The notes beneath the pieces were generated by a model that was not told the origin of the DNA, ran no database searches, and was given only the letters and a program-made list of their open reading frames with translations. Positions 52,987 to 61,582 of a stretch of 64,000 bases of DNA are shown here, one piece after another; within the stretch, counting starts at the first letter, position 1; each line of letters opens with the position of its first letter. Origin of the DNA: Caulobacter sp. RHG1 (GTDB lineage: Bacteria; Pseudomonadota; Alphaproteobacteria; Caulobacterales; Caulobacteraceae); the NCBI RefSeq assembly GCF_013181195.1, contig NZ_SMZP01000001.1, forward strand, positions 744,001 to 808,000, read 5' to 3'. A program made the position numbers and the translations under genes.

Positions 52987-53526
52987 GTGCGGTTCGATCT
53001 GCTGAAAGTCCTGCTGGTCGACGATAACCAGCATATGCGCATTTTGCTGATCGAGATCCTGCGGGCGATCGGCGTGCGGCACGTCTTCGAGGCCACCGAC
53101 GGCGCCGAAGCCCTGTCCCTGCTGCGCAAGGTCGCCATCGACGTGGTGCTCACCGACCTGTCGATGAACGGTCTGGACGGCATCGACTTCATGCACCTGG
53201 TTCGCCGTTCGCCCGACAGCCCCAATCCGTTCGTGCCCGTCGTGATGATCACCGGCCACTCGACCGAGCGCCGGGTGCATGAGGCTCGCGACGCCGGCGT
53301 CAACGAGTTCCTGACCAAGCCGGTCACCGCCCGCGGCGTGATCCACCGCCTGACCCTGCTGGTCGAGAATCCCCGCCCCTTCATCCGGACCGAGACCTAT
53401 TTCGGCCCCGACCGCCGTCGACGCGACGACCCGCGCTACCGCGGCGAACGGCGGCGCGAGGAGGACCGCGCGACCTATGTCGACGACGTCCAGGAGCAGC
53501 GCGTCCATCCGACGCGGAGAATTTAA
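52987..53526 (+). CDS. Cle-like CheY-type response regulator with arginine-rich tail
   Basis: 179 residues from GTG 52987. A complete receiver (Asp12-Asp13, phospho-Asp57, Thr89, Lys111) is followed by the segment YFGPDRRRR (138-146) and YRGERRRE (151-158). This matches the arginine-rich c-di-GMP-binding segment of the Caulobacter Cle proteins and the CleD-like protein at 3 kb. Unlike that one, its phosphorylation site is intact, so it could take both a phosphate and c-di-GMP. It has no output domain and probably acts by protein contact. Confidence 0.88.
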   Translation: MRFDLLKVLLVDDNQHMRILLIEILRAIGVRHVFEATDGAEALSLLRKVAIDVVLTDLSMNGLDGIDFMHLVRRSPDSPNPFVPVVMITGHSTERRVHEARDAGVNEFLTKPVTARGVIHRLTLLVENPRPFIRTETYFGPDRRRRDDPRYRGERRREEDRATYVDDVQEQRVHPTRRI

Positions 53527-53574
53527 AGGATTGGCCGGCTAGAACGTGGTGAACCGCTGTTTACGGACTTCCCC

Positions 53575-53799
53575 ATGCTCTTTCGCCGCTTCGCCCCCCT
53601 CGCCGCGCTCCTGGCGATGATCGCCGTCTCGCAGACCGGCTGCCTGGCCGCCGCCGCGGTCGGCACGGTCGCGGGCACCGCCATCGGCGTCACTGGCGCG
53701 GTCGTCGGCGGCGCCGGCAAGGTCGTGGTCGGGGCCGGCAAGGCCGTGATCCCGGGCGATGGCAAGAAGGATCGGGACCGGGACGATTATCGGCGGTAA
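53575..53799 (+). CDS. small glycine-rich lipoprotein
   Basis: 74 residues. A signal peptide with lipobox SQTGC places the acylated Cys at residue 23. The mature part is Ala/Gly/Val-rich (VGTVAGTAIGVTGAVVGGAGKVVVGAGKAV), resembling glycine-zipper segments of outer-membrane lipoproteins, and ends in a charged tail DGKKDRDRDDYRR. The function is unknown. It is followed by a two-way terminator. Confidence 0.8.
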   Translation: MLFRRFAPLAALLAMIAVSQTGCLAAAAVGTVAGTAIGVTGAVVGGAGKVVVGAGKAVIPGDGKKDRDRDDYRR

Positions 53800-53807
53800 G
53801 CCATCCC

Positions 53808-53833
53808 AATCCTCCCCCGCTAGCGGGAGGATT
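53808..53833. terminator. two-way terminator between lipoprotein and queD
   Basis: AATCCTCCC and GGGAGGATT pair exactly around CCGCTAGC, extending to a longer stem with one bulged C. T-rich ends on both strands (ATTT on plus, ATT on minus) and a position between convergent genes fit termination in both directions. Confidence 0.7.
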
Positions 53834-53840
53834 TAAGACT

Positions 53841-54206
53841 TCAGAGCACCAACGCGCACGTCTCGCCGATCGTCGGGCGCGACAGCACCACGCGCGACAG
53901 GCCGGGGAACTGGCCCTGCAGGCGCTCGGCGAAATAGAGGCACAGGCGTTCCAGGGTCGGGACTTCCAAGCCGGCGCGGTCGTTGAGCAGGCCGTGGTCC
54001 AGCTCGGCGGCGACGGCCTTCAGCGCGACGTCCAGGGTCTCCAGGTCAGCGACCCACCCTTCCGGCAGCATCTCACCACGCACGCTGGCCTCCACCTTGA
54101 ACGAGTGGCCGTGCAGCTTGCGATAGCGATGGTCGGTCGGACCTTGCTCGATGAAATGGGCGGCGTCGAAGAACGCAGCCTTCGTGATCTCGAAGACGGG
54201 CTTCAT
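53841..54206 (-). CDS. queD: 6-carboxytetrahydropterin synthase-like protein (QueD family)
   Basis: 121 residues, normal length. Zinc histidines are His17 (DAAHF), His32 and His34 (KLHGH). Asp-His appears in ELDHGLLND and Glu in TIGETC, as in QueD. The catalytic cysteine expected 4 residues before the HGH motif is Tyr28 here (HRYRKLHGH). QueD makes carboxytetrahydropterin from dihydroneopterin triphosphate for queuosine, and queE/queC are adjacent, so the role is likely. The missing Cys means either a variant mechanism or a related pterin reaction. The start is ATG 54206. Confidence 0.85.
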   Translation of the reverse strand: MKPVFEITKAAFFDAAHFIEQGPTDHRYRKLHGHSFKVEASVRGEMLPEGWVADLETLDVALKAVAAELDHGLLNDRAGLEVPTLERLCLYFAERLQGQFPGLSRVVLSRPTIGETCALVL

Positions 54207-54278
54207 AGGGACTTCTTTGACTAAGGCCTGGGAGGCTCTAGCGCGTCGACCCTGTCACCAAGTCGAGCGCCTTATCCG

Positions 54279-54911
54279 TCAGGGCAGGCCGAGATATTTG
54301 TGCGTTTGGACGCTTAAACGCCATTGTGGGTGCGAAAGGCAATAGGCGACGGCCAATTGCGTGTTCCTGTCGCGGTCCGGGCCGTCCATCGGCTGAAGGT
54401 AGAAGCGCTCGAAATCGAGATCCGCGAAGCGTTCCGGCATGGCCTTGTCCTGCGGGAAGACCAGCTTCAGCTCCTGGCCCGAAGTCTGGACCACGTGCGC
54501 GTCGGCCTTGGGGCTGATGCAGATCCAGTCGATCCCGGCCGGAGCCTCCAGCGTGCCGTTGCTCTCGCAGGCGATCTGGAAGCCGCGGGCGTGCAGCGCC
54601 GCGATCGCGGCCTCGTCCAGCTGCAGGAAGGGCTCGCCGCCGGTGCAGACCACCAGGCGATCGTCCGGCCCGCCGGTCCACTGGGCCTCGACGGCGGCCG
54701 CCAGGTCGTCGGCCGTGGCGAACTTGCCGCCGTTCTCGCCGTCGGTCCCGACGAAGTCGGTGTCGCAGAAGGTGCAGACGGCCTTGGCGCGGTCCTGCTC
54801 GCGGCCGGTCCACAGGTTGCAGCCCGAGAAGCGGCAGAACACCGCCGCCTTGCCCGCCTGGCCGCCCTCGCCCTGCAGGGTCAGGAAGATCTCTTTGACG
54901 CTGTAGGTCAC
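54279..54911 (-). CDS. queE: 7-carboxy-7-deazaguanine synthase (radical SAM)
   Basis: 210 residues from GTG 54911, whose GTGA overlaps the queC stop; a longer ATG start at 54959 is less likely. The cluster motif is [19 protein letters not shown], i.e. Cys-x14-Cys-x2-Cys, the spacing known for Burkholderia-type QueE rather than the common Cys-x3-Cys-x2-Cys. [10 protein letters not shown] is the SAM-binding GGE motif. It rearranges carboxytetrahydropterin to carboxydeazaguanine, the second dedicated queuosine step. Confidence 0.94.
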   Translation of the reverse strand: MTYSVKEIFLTLQGEGGQAGKAAVFCRFSGCNLWTGREQDRAKAVCTFCDTDFVGTDGENGGKFATADDLAAAVEAQWTGGPDDRLVVCTGGEPFLQLDEAAIAALHARGFQIACESNGTLEAPAGIDWICISPKADAHVVQTSGQELKLVFPQDKAMPERFADLDFERFYLQPMDGPDRDRNTQLAVAYCLSHPQWRLSVQTHKYLGLP

Positions 54912-55675
54912 GGCTGGAGCGCCCCCTCGACCAGGGCTGGGCGCCCGGCCGCGTCCCACTCGGCATAGCCCTTTTCACGCAGCTCGCACGCCGGGCAGGT
55001 CCCGCAGCCGTGACCCCAGCTGTGCAGCGCACCGCGTTCGCCCTGGTAGCAGGTGTGGCTTTCCTCGACGATCAGCTTGACGAGGTCCTCGCCGCCGAGG
55101 GTCTTGGACAGCGCCCAGGTCTGGGCCTTGGTCAGCCACATCAGCGGCGTCTCGATGCGGAAGCTGCGATCCATGCCAAGGTTCAAGGCGCTCTGCATCG
55201 CGTCCATGGTGTCGCGTCGGCAGTCGGGATAGCCTGAGAAGTCGGTCTCGCACATGCCGCCGACCAAGGCGTCGACGCCCCGGCGATCCGCAAGCGCGGC
55301 GGCGTAGATCAGGAACACCAGATTGCGCCCTGGCACGAAGGTCGAGGGCAGGCCGCGCTCGGTCATCTCGATGGCGCGATCGGCGGTCAGGGCCGACTGG
55401 GCCACCTGGCCGAAGCTGCGGATATCCAGCACGTGGTCTTCGCCGAGACGATCGGCCCACTGCGGGAAGCGCGCGGCGATCTCGGCGCGCACGGTCTGGC
55501 GCGCCTCCATCTCGACGACATGGCGCTGGCCATAGTCGAAACCGACCGTCTCGACGCGCGCATAGCGCTCCAGGGCCCAGGCCAGACAGACGCTGCTGTC
55601 CTGGCCGCCGGAGAACAGAACCAGGGCCGCCTGGCCTTCGGAGGCGGGGCGCTCGATGGAAGAGGAAGGAGACAT
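54908..55675 (-). CDS. queC: 7-cyano-7-deazaguanine synthase
   Basis: 255 residues from ATG 55675 ([12 protein letters not shown]), with AGGAAGGAG upstream. The ATP pyrophosphatase loop is LFSGGQDSS. The zinc cysteines are in [12 protein letters not shown] near the C-terminus, with one further Cys upstream. QueC turns carboxydeazaguanine into preQ0. It is the first gene of queC-queE, which overlap by 4 bases; queD follows 72 bases after queE. A queF gene is not in the window. Confidence 0.96.
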   Translation of the reverse strand: MSPSSSIERPASEGQAALVLFSGGQDSSVCLAWALERYARVETVGFDYGQRHVVEMEARQTVRAEIAARFPQWADRLGEDHVLDIRSFGQVAQSALTADRAIEMTERGLPSTFVPGRNLVFLIYAAALADRRGVDALVGGMCETDFSGYPDCRRDTMDAMQSALNLGMDRSFRIETPLMWLTKAQTWALSKTLGGEDLVKLIVEESHTCYQGERGALHSWGHGCGTCPACELREKGYAEWDAAGRPALVEGALQP

Positions 55676-56125
55676 GCGCCCTCCTCTACACGAGCCGCGC
55701 CCTTCCCGGAACAGCGGCCAGGGCGACACAGCCTCGGCGGGGGCCTTACAGGCAATACTCAGAGCTTGAAAGACAGCGATCTCTTTCGCGCGCGAAAGAC
55801 AGATTCTCTCCCGTCACATGGCGATTATACGCCAACCCACCGCGTCATGTTTCCGTTACGGAAATCACAAACCCTGTTTTCTAATTCGGTGAAACCTTAC
55901 GCCTGCAAGGAGAAATAGGCCACCCGCAAAGTGAAAAGGCGTAACCTATCGCTGTTCACTTACATAGCGCCCAGTTGACAGCTTTCAAACGCAAGTATGC
56001 AATCGACGAATGCTGCGAGGGGCTCGCCGTACGCCCGCGTGGTGAAAACAGGTACGGCGCCGAGGAAACATCGCTCTCGCAGGCTCCATCCATAAGGCGC
56101 CGCTTGGGTCCAGGGAGGGAATTCA
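55676..56125. promoter_or_regulatory. 450-base divergent region with two palindromes and a candidate promoter
   Basis: No gene is seen. The region contains TCTTTCGCGCGCGAAAGA (55782-55799), a perfect 18-bp palindrome, with GAAAGACAG repeated at 55768 and 55794. It also has TTTCCGT-T-ACGGAAA (55850-55864). A candidate plus-strand promoter is TTGACA at 55975-55980 with TATGCA or TGCAAT 15-17 bases on (about 55996-56003), leading to the TonB receptor gene. GGGAGGGA at 56112-56119 is that gene's ribosome site. Confidence 0.6.
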
Positions 56126-58960
56126 ATGTCGCATACTCTGCGTTTGCGGAGCCTATTGGTCATGGGCGCTTCGGCGGCCGCGATCTCGGCTCTCGCCGTC
56201 CCCGCGTTCGCTCAACAGACTCGTCAGGCTCCTGCTCAGCAAAGCAGCGTCATCGAAGAGCTGGTCGTCACCGCCCAGAAGAAGGAAGAAGCCCTTCAGG
56301 ACGTGCCGATCGCCGTGTCGGCCTTCAGCCAGGACTCGCTGCAGGCCCAGAAGATCGACGGCGGCCCCAACCTGCAGCAGGCGATCCCGAACGTCAGCTT
56401 CGCCCGCAGCAACTTCACCAACAGCTTCAACTTCCAGATCCGCGGCATTGGCGCCAAGGCCGTCGGGGCCTCGGCCGACCAGGGCGTCGGCGTCCACGTG
56501 AACAACGCGCCCCAGCAGTCGGGCAATCTGTTCGAGAGCGAGTTCTACGACGTCGAGCGGGTGGAAGTACTGCGCGGCCCGCAGGGCACGCTGTACGGCC
56601 GCAACGCCACGGGCGGCGTGGTCAACGTCATCACCGCCAAGCCGACCGACCAGTTCGAGGCGAACGCCCGCGCCGAGTACGGCAACTACAACACCATCCG
56701 CCTGCGCGGCATGGTCAACCTGCCAATCTGGGGCGACAAGCTGGCCGTCCGCGCGGCCGGCACCCTGCTGAAGCGCGACGGCTTCGTCACCAACACCTTC
56801 AACAACCACGTCGTCGACGACCGCGACCTGTGGGCCGGTCGCGTGCAGGTGATGTTCAACCCGACCGAAAAGCTGCGAACCAACTTCCTGTGGGAGCGCT
56901 TCGACGAAAACGACAGCCGCGCCCGCACCGGCAAGCAGCTGTGCACCAAGGACGAAGGCCCCGCCACGGTCGGCGGCGTTCCGACCGGCGCGGCACGCCG
57001 CTATCTGACGCAGGGCTGCCTGCCCGGTTCGCTGTACGCACCGGCCGCCTATGGCACGGTCAACACCTCGGGCACGCTGACGGGCCTGCTGGGCAACATC
57101 TTCGGCTTCACCTCGGGCGACGCCAACGCCGGCGCCACCACCTCGACCAATCTGCGCGAGATCGAGACCGCGCTGGACCCGCTGTATCAGTCCAAGTCCA
57201 ACACCTATCAGTTCACCCTGAACTACGACCTGTCCGACGAGCTGACCTTCACGGCCATGACCTCGTACGGAAAGGGCAGCGTCTACACCAAGCAGGACTA
57301 CAACCGGGTCGTCTCGCCGATCGCGTTCAACAACACCCCGTTCACGCCGGGCGGCTTCTTCAACGATCCGCAGGTCGGCAACACCAACAAGTTCACCACC
57401 ATTGACGTGTCGTCGGGCCGCTCCGAGCAGTTCAGCCAGGAGTTCCGCCTGCAGTCGGCCTTCGACGGCCCGGTGAACTTCAATGTCGGCGGCATCCACT
57501 TCACCTACCGGACGCTGACCGACTACTATGTGATCGGCAATTCGCTGACCCTGTCGTCGATGGCCTTGAACGCCTCGAAGGGGCTGTCGCCCACCTGCAA
57601 CCCGGCGACCACCGCCAACTGCATCGGCATCGACACCTCGGCCACCCCGACCGGCGACGGCCACAACTACTATGACAACCGCACGCCCTACACCCTGGTG
57701 TCCGACGCCCTGTTCGGCGAGGTCTACTATCAGATCAACGAGGATCTGAAGTTCACCCTGGGCCTGCGCCAGACCCGCGACAAGAAGGCGGTCAAGAACT
57801 ACTCGACCGTGCTGCTGGCCCCCGGCTACGGCCTGACCCTGAACCCGACCAACCCCGACCAGCGGGCCCGCTTCACCGAGACCACGGGCCGGATCGGTCT
57901 CGACTACAAGGCCAATCTCGGCTTCACCGACGACACCCTGCTCTATGCCTTCTATTCAAAGGGCTACAAGGGCGGCGGCATCAATCCGGGCGTGCCCGCC
58001 GGCGCCATCGGCATCAGCCAGACCTTCGCCCCCGAGTTCGTCAACGCCATCGAAATCGGCACCAAGAACACCCTGGCCGGCGGCAGCGTGCTGCTGAACG
58101 CCACGGGCTTCCGCTACGACTACAAGGGCTATCAGATCTCCAAGATCGTGAACCGCACGTCGGTGAACGAGAACGTCGACGCCAAGATCTGGGGCTTCGA
58201 GCTGGAGTCCATCTGGTCGCCGGTCCGGAACCTCAAACTGAACGCGACCCTGGGCTATCTGAACACCAAGATCGGCGACGGCGTCTCTTCGATCGACACC
58301 ATGAACCGCACCCAGTCCAACCCGGCCTATACGGTCGTGAAGGTGGGCCCGCAGGCTTCGTCGGTCGGGGCCAACTGCGTGCTGAACACCGTCGGCGTCG
58401 CCACCATCCTGGGCGCCGGCGCCGGGGCCACCCTGCCCTGGGCCTGCACCGGGGCGGCGGCCTATCAGGCGTTCCTGTCGACCCCGGCCGCGGCCGGCGG
58501 CGCAGGCCTGCCCGCGCCCACGGCCGCCTTCCTGGCCAACAGCACCGGCCTGTTCAACTATGCCAACGGCTTCTCGATTGAGGGCGTGGCGGCGGACCTG
58601 TCGGGCAAGGAACTGCCCAACTCGCCGCATTGGACGACGTCGATCGGCGCCCAGTACACGTTCGAGCTTTCGGGCGGCTGGTCGGCGACGCTGCGCGGCG
58701 ACTACTACCGCCAGAGCCAGCAGTTCGCCCGCGTCTACAACACCGAGTACGACCGCCTGAAGTCGTGGGACAACGGCAACATCACGCTGAAGTTCGACAA
58801 GCCCGAGTGGGGCGTCACCGTCGACGCCTACGTCAAGAACATCGGCAACAAGATCCCGATCGTCGACGCCTACACCACCGACGACAGCTCGGGCCTGTTC
58901 ACCAACGTGATCACCGCCGAGCCGCGGCTATACGGGATCGCGATCAGCAAGTCCTGGTAG
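56126..58960 (+). CDS. TonB-dependent outer-membrane receptor
   Basis: 944 residues. A signal peptide is cleaved after AFA (about 29). The TonB box is VIEELVVTAQKKEE, then a plug with VEVLRGPQGTLYGRNATGGVVNVIT. A long barrel ends in the TonB-receptor C-terminal form (RLYGIAISKSW), closing with Trp. The QKKEEALQDVPIAVSAF start is typical of the very large Caulobacter/Sphingomonas receptor group often linked to plant or aromatic compounds. The ATG at 56126 has a strong ribosome site. No neighbouring enzyme hints at the ligand. It has its own long control region and terminator. Confidence 0.95.
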   Translation: MSHTLRLRSLLVMGASAAAISALAVPAFAQQTRQAPAQQSSVIEELVVTAQKKEEALQDVPIAVSAFSQDSLQAQKIDGGPNLQQAIPNVSFARSNFTNSFNFQIRGIGAKAVGASADQGVGVHVNNAPQQSGNLFESEFYDVERVEVLRGPQGTLYGRNATGGVVNVITAKPTDQFEANARAEYGNYNTIRLRGMVNLPIWGDKLAVRAAGTLLKRDGFVTNTFNNHVVDDRDLWAGRVQVMFNPTEKLRTNFLWERFDENDSRARTGKQLCTKDEGPATVGGVPTGAARRYLTQGCLPGSLYAPAAYGTVNTSGTLTGLLGNIFGFTSGDANAGATTSTNLREIETALDPLYQSKSNTYQFTLNYDLSDELTFTAMTSYGKGSVYTKQDYNRVVSPIAFNNTPFTPGGFFNDPQVGNTNKFTTIDVSSGRSEQFSQEFRLQSAFDGPVNFNVGGIHFTYRTLTDYYVIGNSLTLSSMALNASKGLSPTCNPATTANCIGIDTSATPTGDGHNYYDNRTPYTLVSDALFGEVYYQINEDLKFTLGLRQTRDKKAVKNYSTVLLAPGYGLTLNPTNPDQRARFTETTGRIGLDYKANLGFTDDTLLYAFYSKGYKGGGINPGVPAGAIGISQTFAPEFVNAIEIGTKNTLAGGSVLLNATGFRYDYKGYQISKIVNRTSVNENVDAKIWGFELESIWSPVRNLKLNATLGYLNTKIGDGVSSIDTMNRTQSNPAYTVVKVGPQASSVGANCVLNTVGVATILGAGAGATLPWACTGAAAYQAFLSTPAAAGGAGLPAPTAAFLANSTGLFNYANGFSIEGVAADLSGKELPNSPHWTTSIGAQYTFELSGGWSATLRGDYYRQSQQFARVYNTEYDRLKSWDNGNITLKFDKPEWGVTVDAYVKNIGNKIPIVDAYTTDDSSGLFTNVITAEPRLYGIAISKSW

Positions 58961-58995
58961 CCTCGAGGCATACTGAAGGCCTTATTCTCCCTGGA

Positions 58996-59028
58996 GGGCG
59001 GCGGAGCGATCCGTCGCCCTTTCCTTTT
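58996..59028 (+). terminator. rho-independent terminator of the receptor gene
   Basis: GGGCGGCGGA and TCCGTCGCCC form a 10-bp stem (one G-T pair) around GCGA, followed by TTTCCTTTT. It lies 36 bases after the receptor stop. Confidence 0.85.
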
Positions 59029-59170
59029 CGATGAACAATGATCAGTCAAAAAGATCAGCGGTTTCCGCTGCTAATGCCGAGACAAGCGCTGTCAACTTAA
59101 CGACTCTGCAAGGCGAGCTGGCGCAAGCTGACAATCCAAAGTGCTGACTAAAGGTCTTGGCGACGTCCGT

Positions 59171-60691
59171 ATGGAAACGCTGTCCCGTCTGATCGATACC
59201 CGCGCGCCGATCGCGCCCGACACGCTTTGCGGCGACGTCGCGGCGATGTTCGACGCCGAACCGAGCCTGACCGCGATCGCCGTGGTCGAGGACGGCGGGC
59301 CCGTGGGCCTGGTCTATCGCGACGTGCTGCAGGGCCAGATGCGCGTGGCCGACCTGATCGCCCGCCCGGTCCGCGACATCATGGATGCGGCCCCGCGCGT
59401 CATCCAGGCCGACACCGACGCCAGCGCCTTCGTCAACGCCCTGGCCGACAGCCCGACCCCCGTCTTCCGCACCGCCTATGTCACCATCGACGCCGCCGGC
59501 GCCTATGTCGGCGTGGGCGGGCTGGCCTCGCTGCTGGCCTCGCACCGCCGCCGCCAGGGCGAAGCCCGCGACGCCCGCGCCATGGTCGACCGCATGGCCG
59601 TCGAGATCGGCGCCCATCTGGACGGCGTCCTGGCCATCACCGAGCGCCTCGAACAACAACGCCTGACGCCTGACGCCGCCGCCTTCGTGCGCGCCATCGG
59701 CGACACCAGCCGCGACATGGGCGAGACGCTCAGCCGCGCCATCGATCTGCACCGTTCGGCCCAGGGCCAGATGGCGTTCAACGCGGTTCCGACCCGCCTG
59801 CGCGACCTGGCCGACGCGGTCGAAGCCCGCTGGGCCGCCCGCGCCCACGAAGGCGGCTCGACCCTGCTGGTGTCCTATGACGGCGAGCCCGAGTGCGGGG
59901 TCGAGGTCGACGGCGAGCGCCTGCTGCAGGTCTACGACATCCTAATCGAGAACGCCCTGGCCGCCGGCCGCGGCATGATCGAGGCCCGCCTGACCGCCCG
60001 CGCCGACGGCGGCCGCGTCCGCCTGGAAGGCCAGGTCCGCGACAACGCCGAGGGCCATGGCGGCGATCGCCTGGCCTGGGTCAGCGCGCCGCTCAGCGCC
60101 GCCAGCCTGCAAGACCACCACGAGATGGCGCTCAGCGTCGGCCTGGCCCTGGCCCACCGCGTCATGCGGGCCATGGGCGGCCCGCTGGTCGCCGAGGCCA
60201 ATCGCGGCGCCGGCCTGACCGTGGGCTTCGGCCTCACCGCCGACGCCGCCCAGATCCTCGTCGCCCGCGACGCCGAGCCGGCCGTCGCCGGCCGCGCCGC
60301 CCACATCCTGATCGTCGACGACAACGCCACCAACCGCATGGTCGCCGAGGCCCTCTGCGACATGTTCGAATGCACCTCCGAACAGGCCGTCGACGGCGTC
60401 GAGGCCGTCGAGATGGCCAGGAGCGGCCGCTACGACCTAGTGCTGATGGACATCAAGATGCCGCGCATGGACGGCATCGCCGCCACCCGCGCCATCCGCG
60501 ACATGGCCGGCCGCGTCGGCGCCGTGCCGATCGTCGCCCTGACCGCCAACGCCGATCCGGCCGACGTCCAGACCTATCTGGCCGCGGGCATGCAGGACGT
60601 GGTCGAGAAGCCGATCAAGCCCGAACGCCTGGCCACCGTCCTGAACGCTCTGCTGGGCGGCGAGGACGAGGACGCCGAAGCCGCAGCCTAG
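59171..60691 (+). CDS. CBS-like / degenerate histidine-kinase / receiver protein
   Basis: 506 residues from ATG 59171 (a GTG at 59141 would add 10). An N-terminal region of about 120 residues resembles paired CBS domains (DTLCGDVAAMF, VVEDGGPVGLVYRDVL, VRDIMDAAPRVI). The next 75 residues align with a dimerisation helix pair, but the H-box position holds Ala148 with His149 beside it. The ATPase-like part keeps an Asn (LIENAL) yet has poor G-boxes (DNAEGHGG). The C-terminal receiver is intact (Asp427 in LMDIKMPRMDG). It may be a non-catalytic sensor whose receiver is phosphorylated by another kinase. Cytoplasmic. Confidence 0.82.
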   Translation: METLSRLIDTRAPIAPDTLCGDVAAMFDAEPSLTAIAVVEDGGPVGLVYRDVLQGQMRVADLIARPVRDIMDAAPRVIQADTDASAFVNALADSPTPVFRTAYVTIDAAGAYVGVGGLASLLASHRRRQGEARDARAMVDRMAVEIGAHLDGVLAITERLEQQRLTPDAAAFVRAIGDTSRDMGETLSRAIDLHRSAQGQMAFNAVPTRLRDLADAVEARWAARAHEGGSTLLVSYDGEPECGVEVDGERLLQVYDILIENALAAGRGMIEARLTARADGGRVRLEGQVRDNAEGHGGDRLAWVSAPLSAASLQDHHEMALSVGLALAHRVMRAMGGPLVAEANRGAGLTVGFGLTADAAQILVARDAEPAVAGRAAHILIVDDNATNRMVAEALCDMFECTSEQAVDGVEAVEMARSGRYDLVLMDIKMPRMDGIAATRAIRDMAGRVGAVPIVALTANADPADVQTYLAAGMQDVVEKPIKPERLATVLNALLGGEDEDAEAAA

Positions 60692-60778
60692 CCGCGACCG
60701 ATCGCCGCCGCTCTACCGCTCCGCTTGGGATTGCGGCCGCTTTGCGCCAAGGTGGCGCCGCACCTAGCTTAACAAGGT

Positions 60779-61531
60779 GTGAGTCCGGAGCGGCGCGTGC
60801 TGACCACCGCTGAACAGCAGGCCTGGGCCTTCCTGAGCCAAGCCCCTCACCTGACCTCCGCCCAGGAGGTCGAGGCGCGCTTTGCCGAGGCTATCGCCGC
60901 GTTCGGCTACGACCGCTTCGCCGCCACCCTGGTCAATGCCGAACACTACGGCAAGGAGCCCCGCACCCTCAGCCGGCGCGACTTCGACGCCTGGGACGAG
61001 CGGTACTGGAGCGAGCGCTACGTCGTCCATGATCCCTGCGTGCGGCTGCTGCTGACCTCGCCGCGCGCCTTTGCCTGGTCGGACGCCCGGCCGCTGGGCG
61101 ACAGCCGCGCCCAGGCCATGTGGGGCGAGGCCGCCGACCAGGGCATGAACGACGGCTATGTCGTGCGCGTCTTCGGCCCCGCCGGCCAGGAAGTGCTGAT
61201 CCGCATGTCGACCGGCGCGCCCGACACCGACCCGGCCCACCGCGCCGTGATCGAGAGCTTGGCCACGGTGTTTGGCACCACCATGCTCAAGCACTGGGAA
61301 ATGCAGGACGACAATCCCGACTACGGGATCATCTCCGAGCGTCAGGCCCAGTGTCTGTATTGGGCCAGCCGCGGCAAGACCGACTGGGAGATCGGCGCGA
61401 TCCTGGAACTGTCGCCGCGCACCGTCCACCACCACATCGAGGCCGCCAAGAAGCGCCTGGGCGTGGCCAAGCGCCAGGAAGCGGTTCTGAAAGCCGGCGA
61501 ACTGGGCCTGCTGCGCAAGCTGGACCGCTAG
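60779..61531 (+). CDS. LuxR-type acyl-homoserine-lactone-responsive regulator
   Basis: 250 residues from GTG 60779. The autoinducer-binding domain (about 20-170) retains the signature pocket residues of TraR/LuxR: Trp72, Tyr76, Asp85, Pro86, Trp100 and Gly126, with nearly the same spacing. The C-terminal GerE helix-turn-helix reads WEIGAILELSPRTVHHHIEAAKKRLGV. A LuxI-type gene lies 0.5 kb downstream, so this is likely a matched receptor rather than an orphan. A GCGCCA-AGG-TGGCGC dyad is 21 bases before the start codon. Confidence 0.92.
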   Translation: MSPERRVLTTAEQQAWAFLSQAPHLTSAQEVEARFAEAIAAFGYDRFAATLVNAEHYGKEPRTLSRRDFDAWDERYWSERYVVHDPCVRLLLTSPRAFAWSDARPLGDSRAQAMWGEAADQGMNDGYVVRVFGPAGQEVLIRMSTGAPDTDPAHRAVIESLATVFGTTMLKHWEMQDDNPDYGIISERQAQCLYWASRGKTDWEIGAILELSPRTVHHHIEAAKKRLGVAKRQEAVLKAGELGLLRKLDR

Positions 61532-61539
61532 AACTTCCA

Positions 61540-61574
61540 CGTCTTCCATTTCCCCGGTGAAGGCCGGGAAGACG
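61540..61574. terminator. stem-loop between convergent luxR-type and DUF962 genes
   Basis: CGTCTTCC (61540-61547) and GGAAGACG (61567-61574) pair exactly around a loop with an inner CCCGG/CCGGG stem. T-runs are short, so it is a candidate two-way terminator only. Confidence 0.5.
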
Positions 61575-61582
61575 GATCTGGC

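Noticed and set aside
55676..55740. preQ1 riboswitch ahead of queC
   Set aside because: No short hairpin plus A-rich tail of the preQ1 type is visible in the leader of queC.
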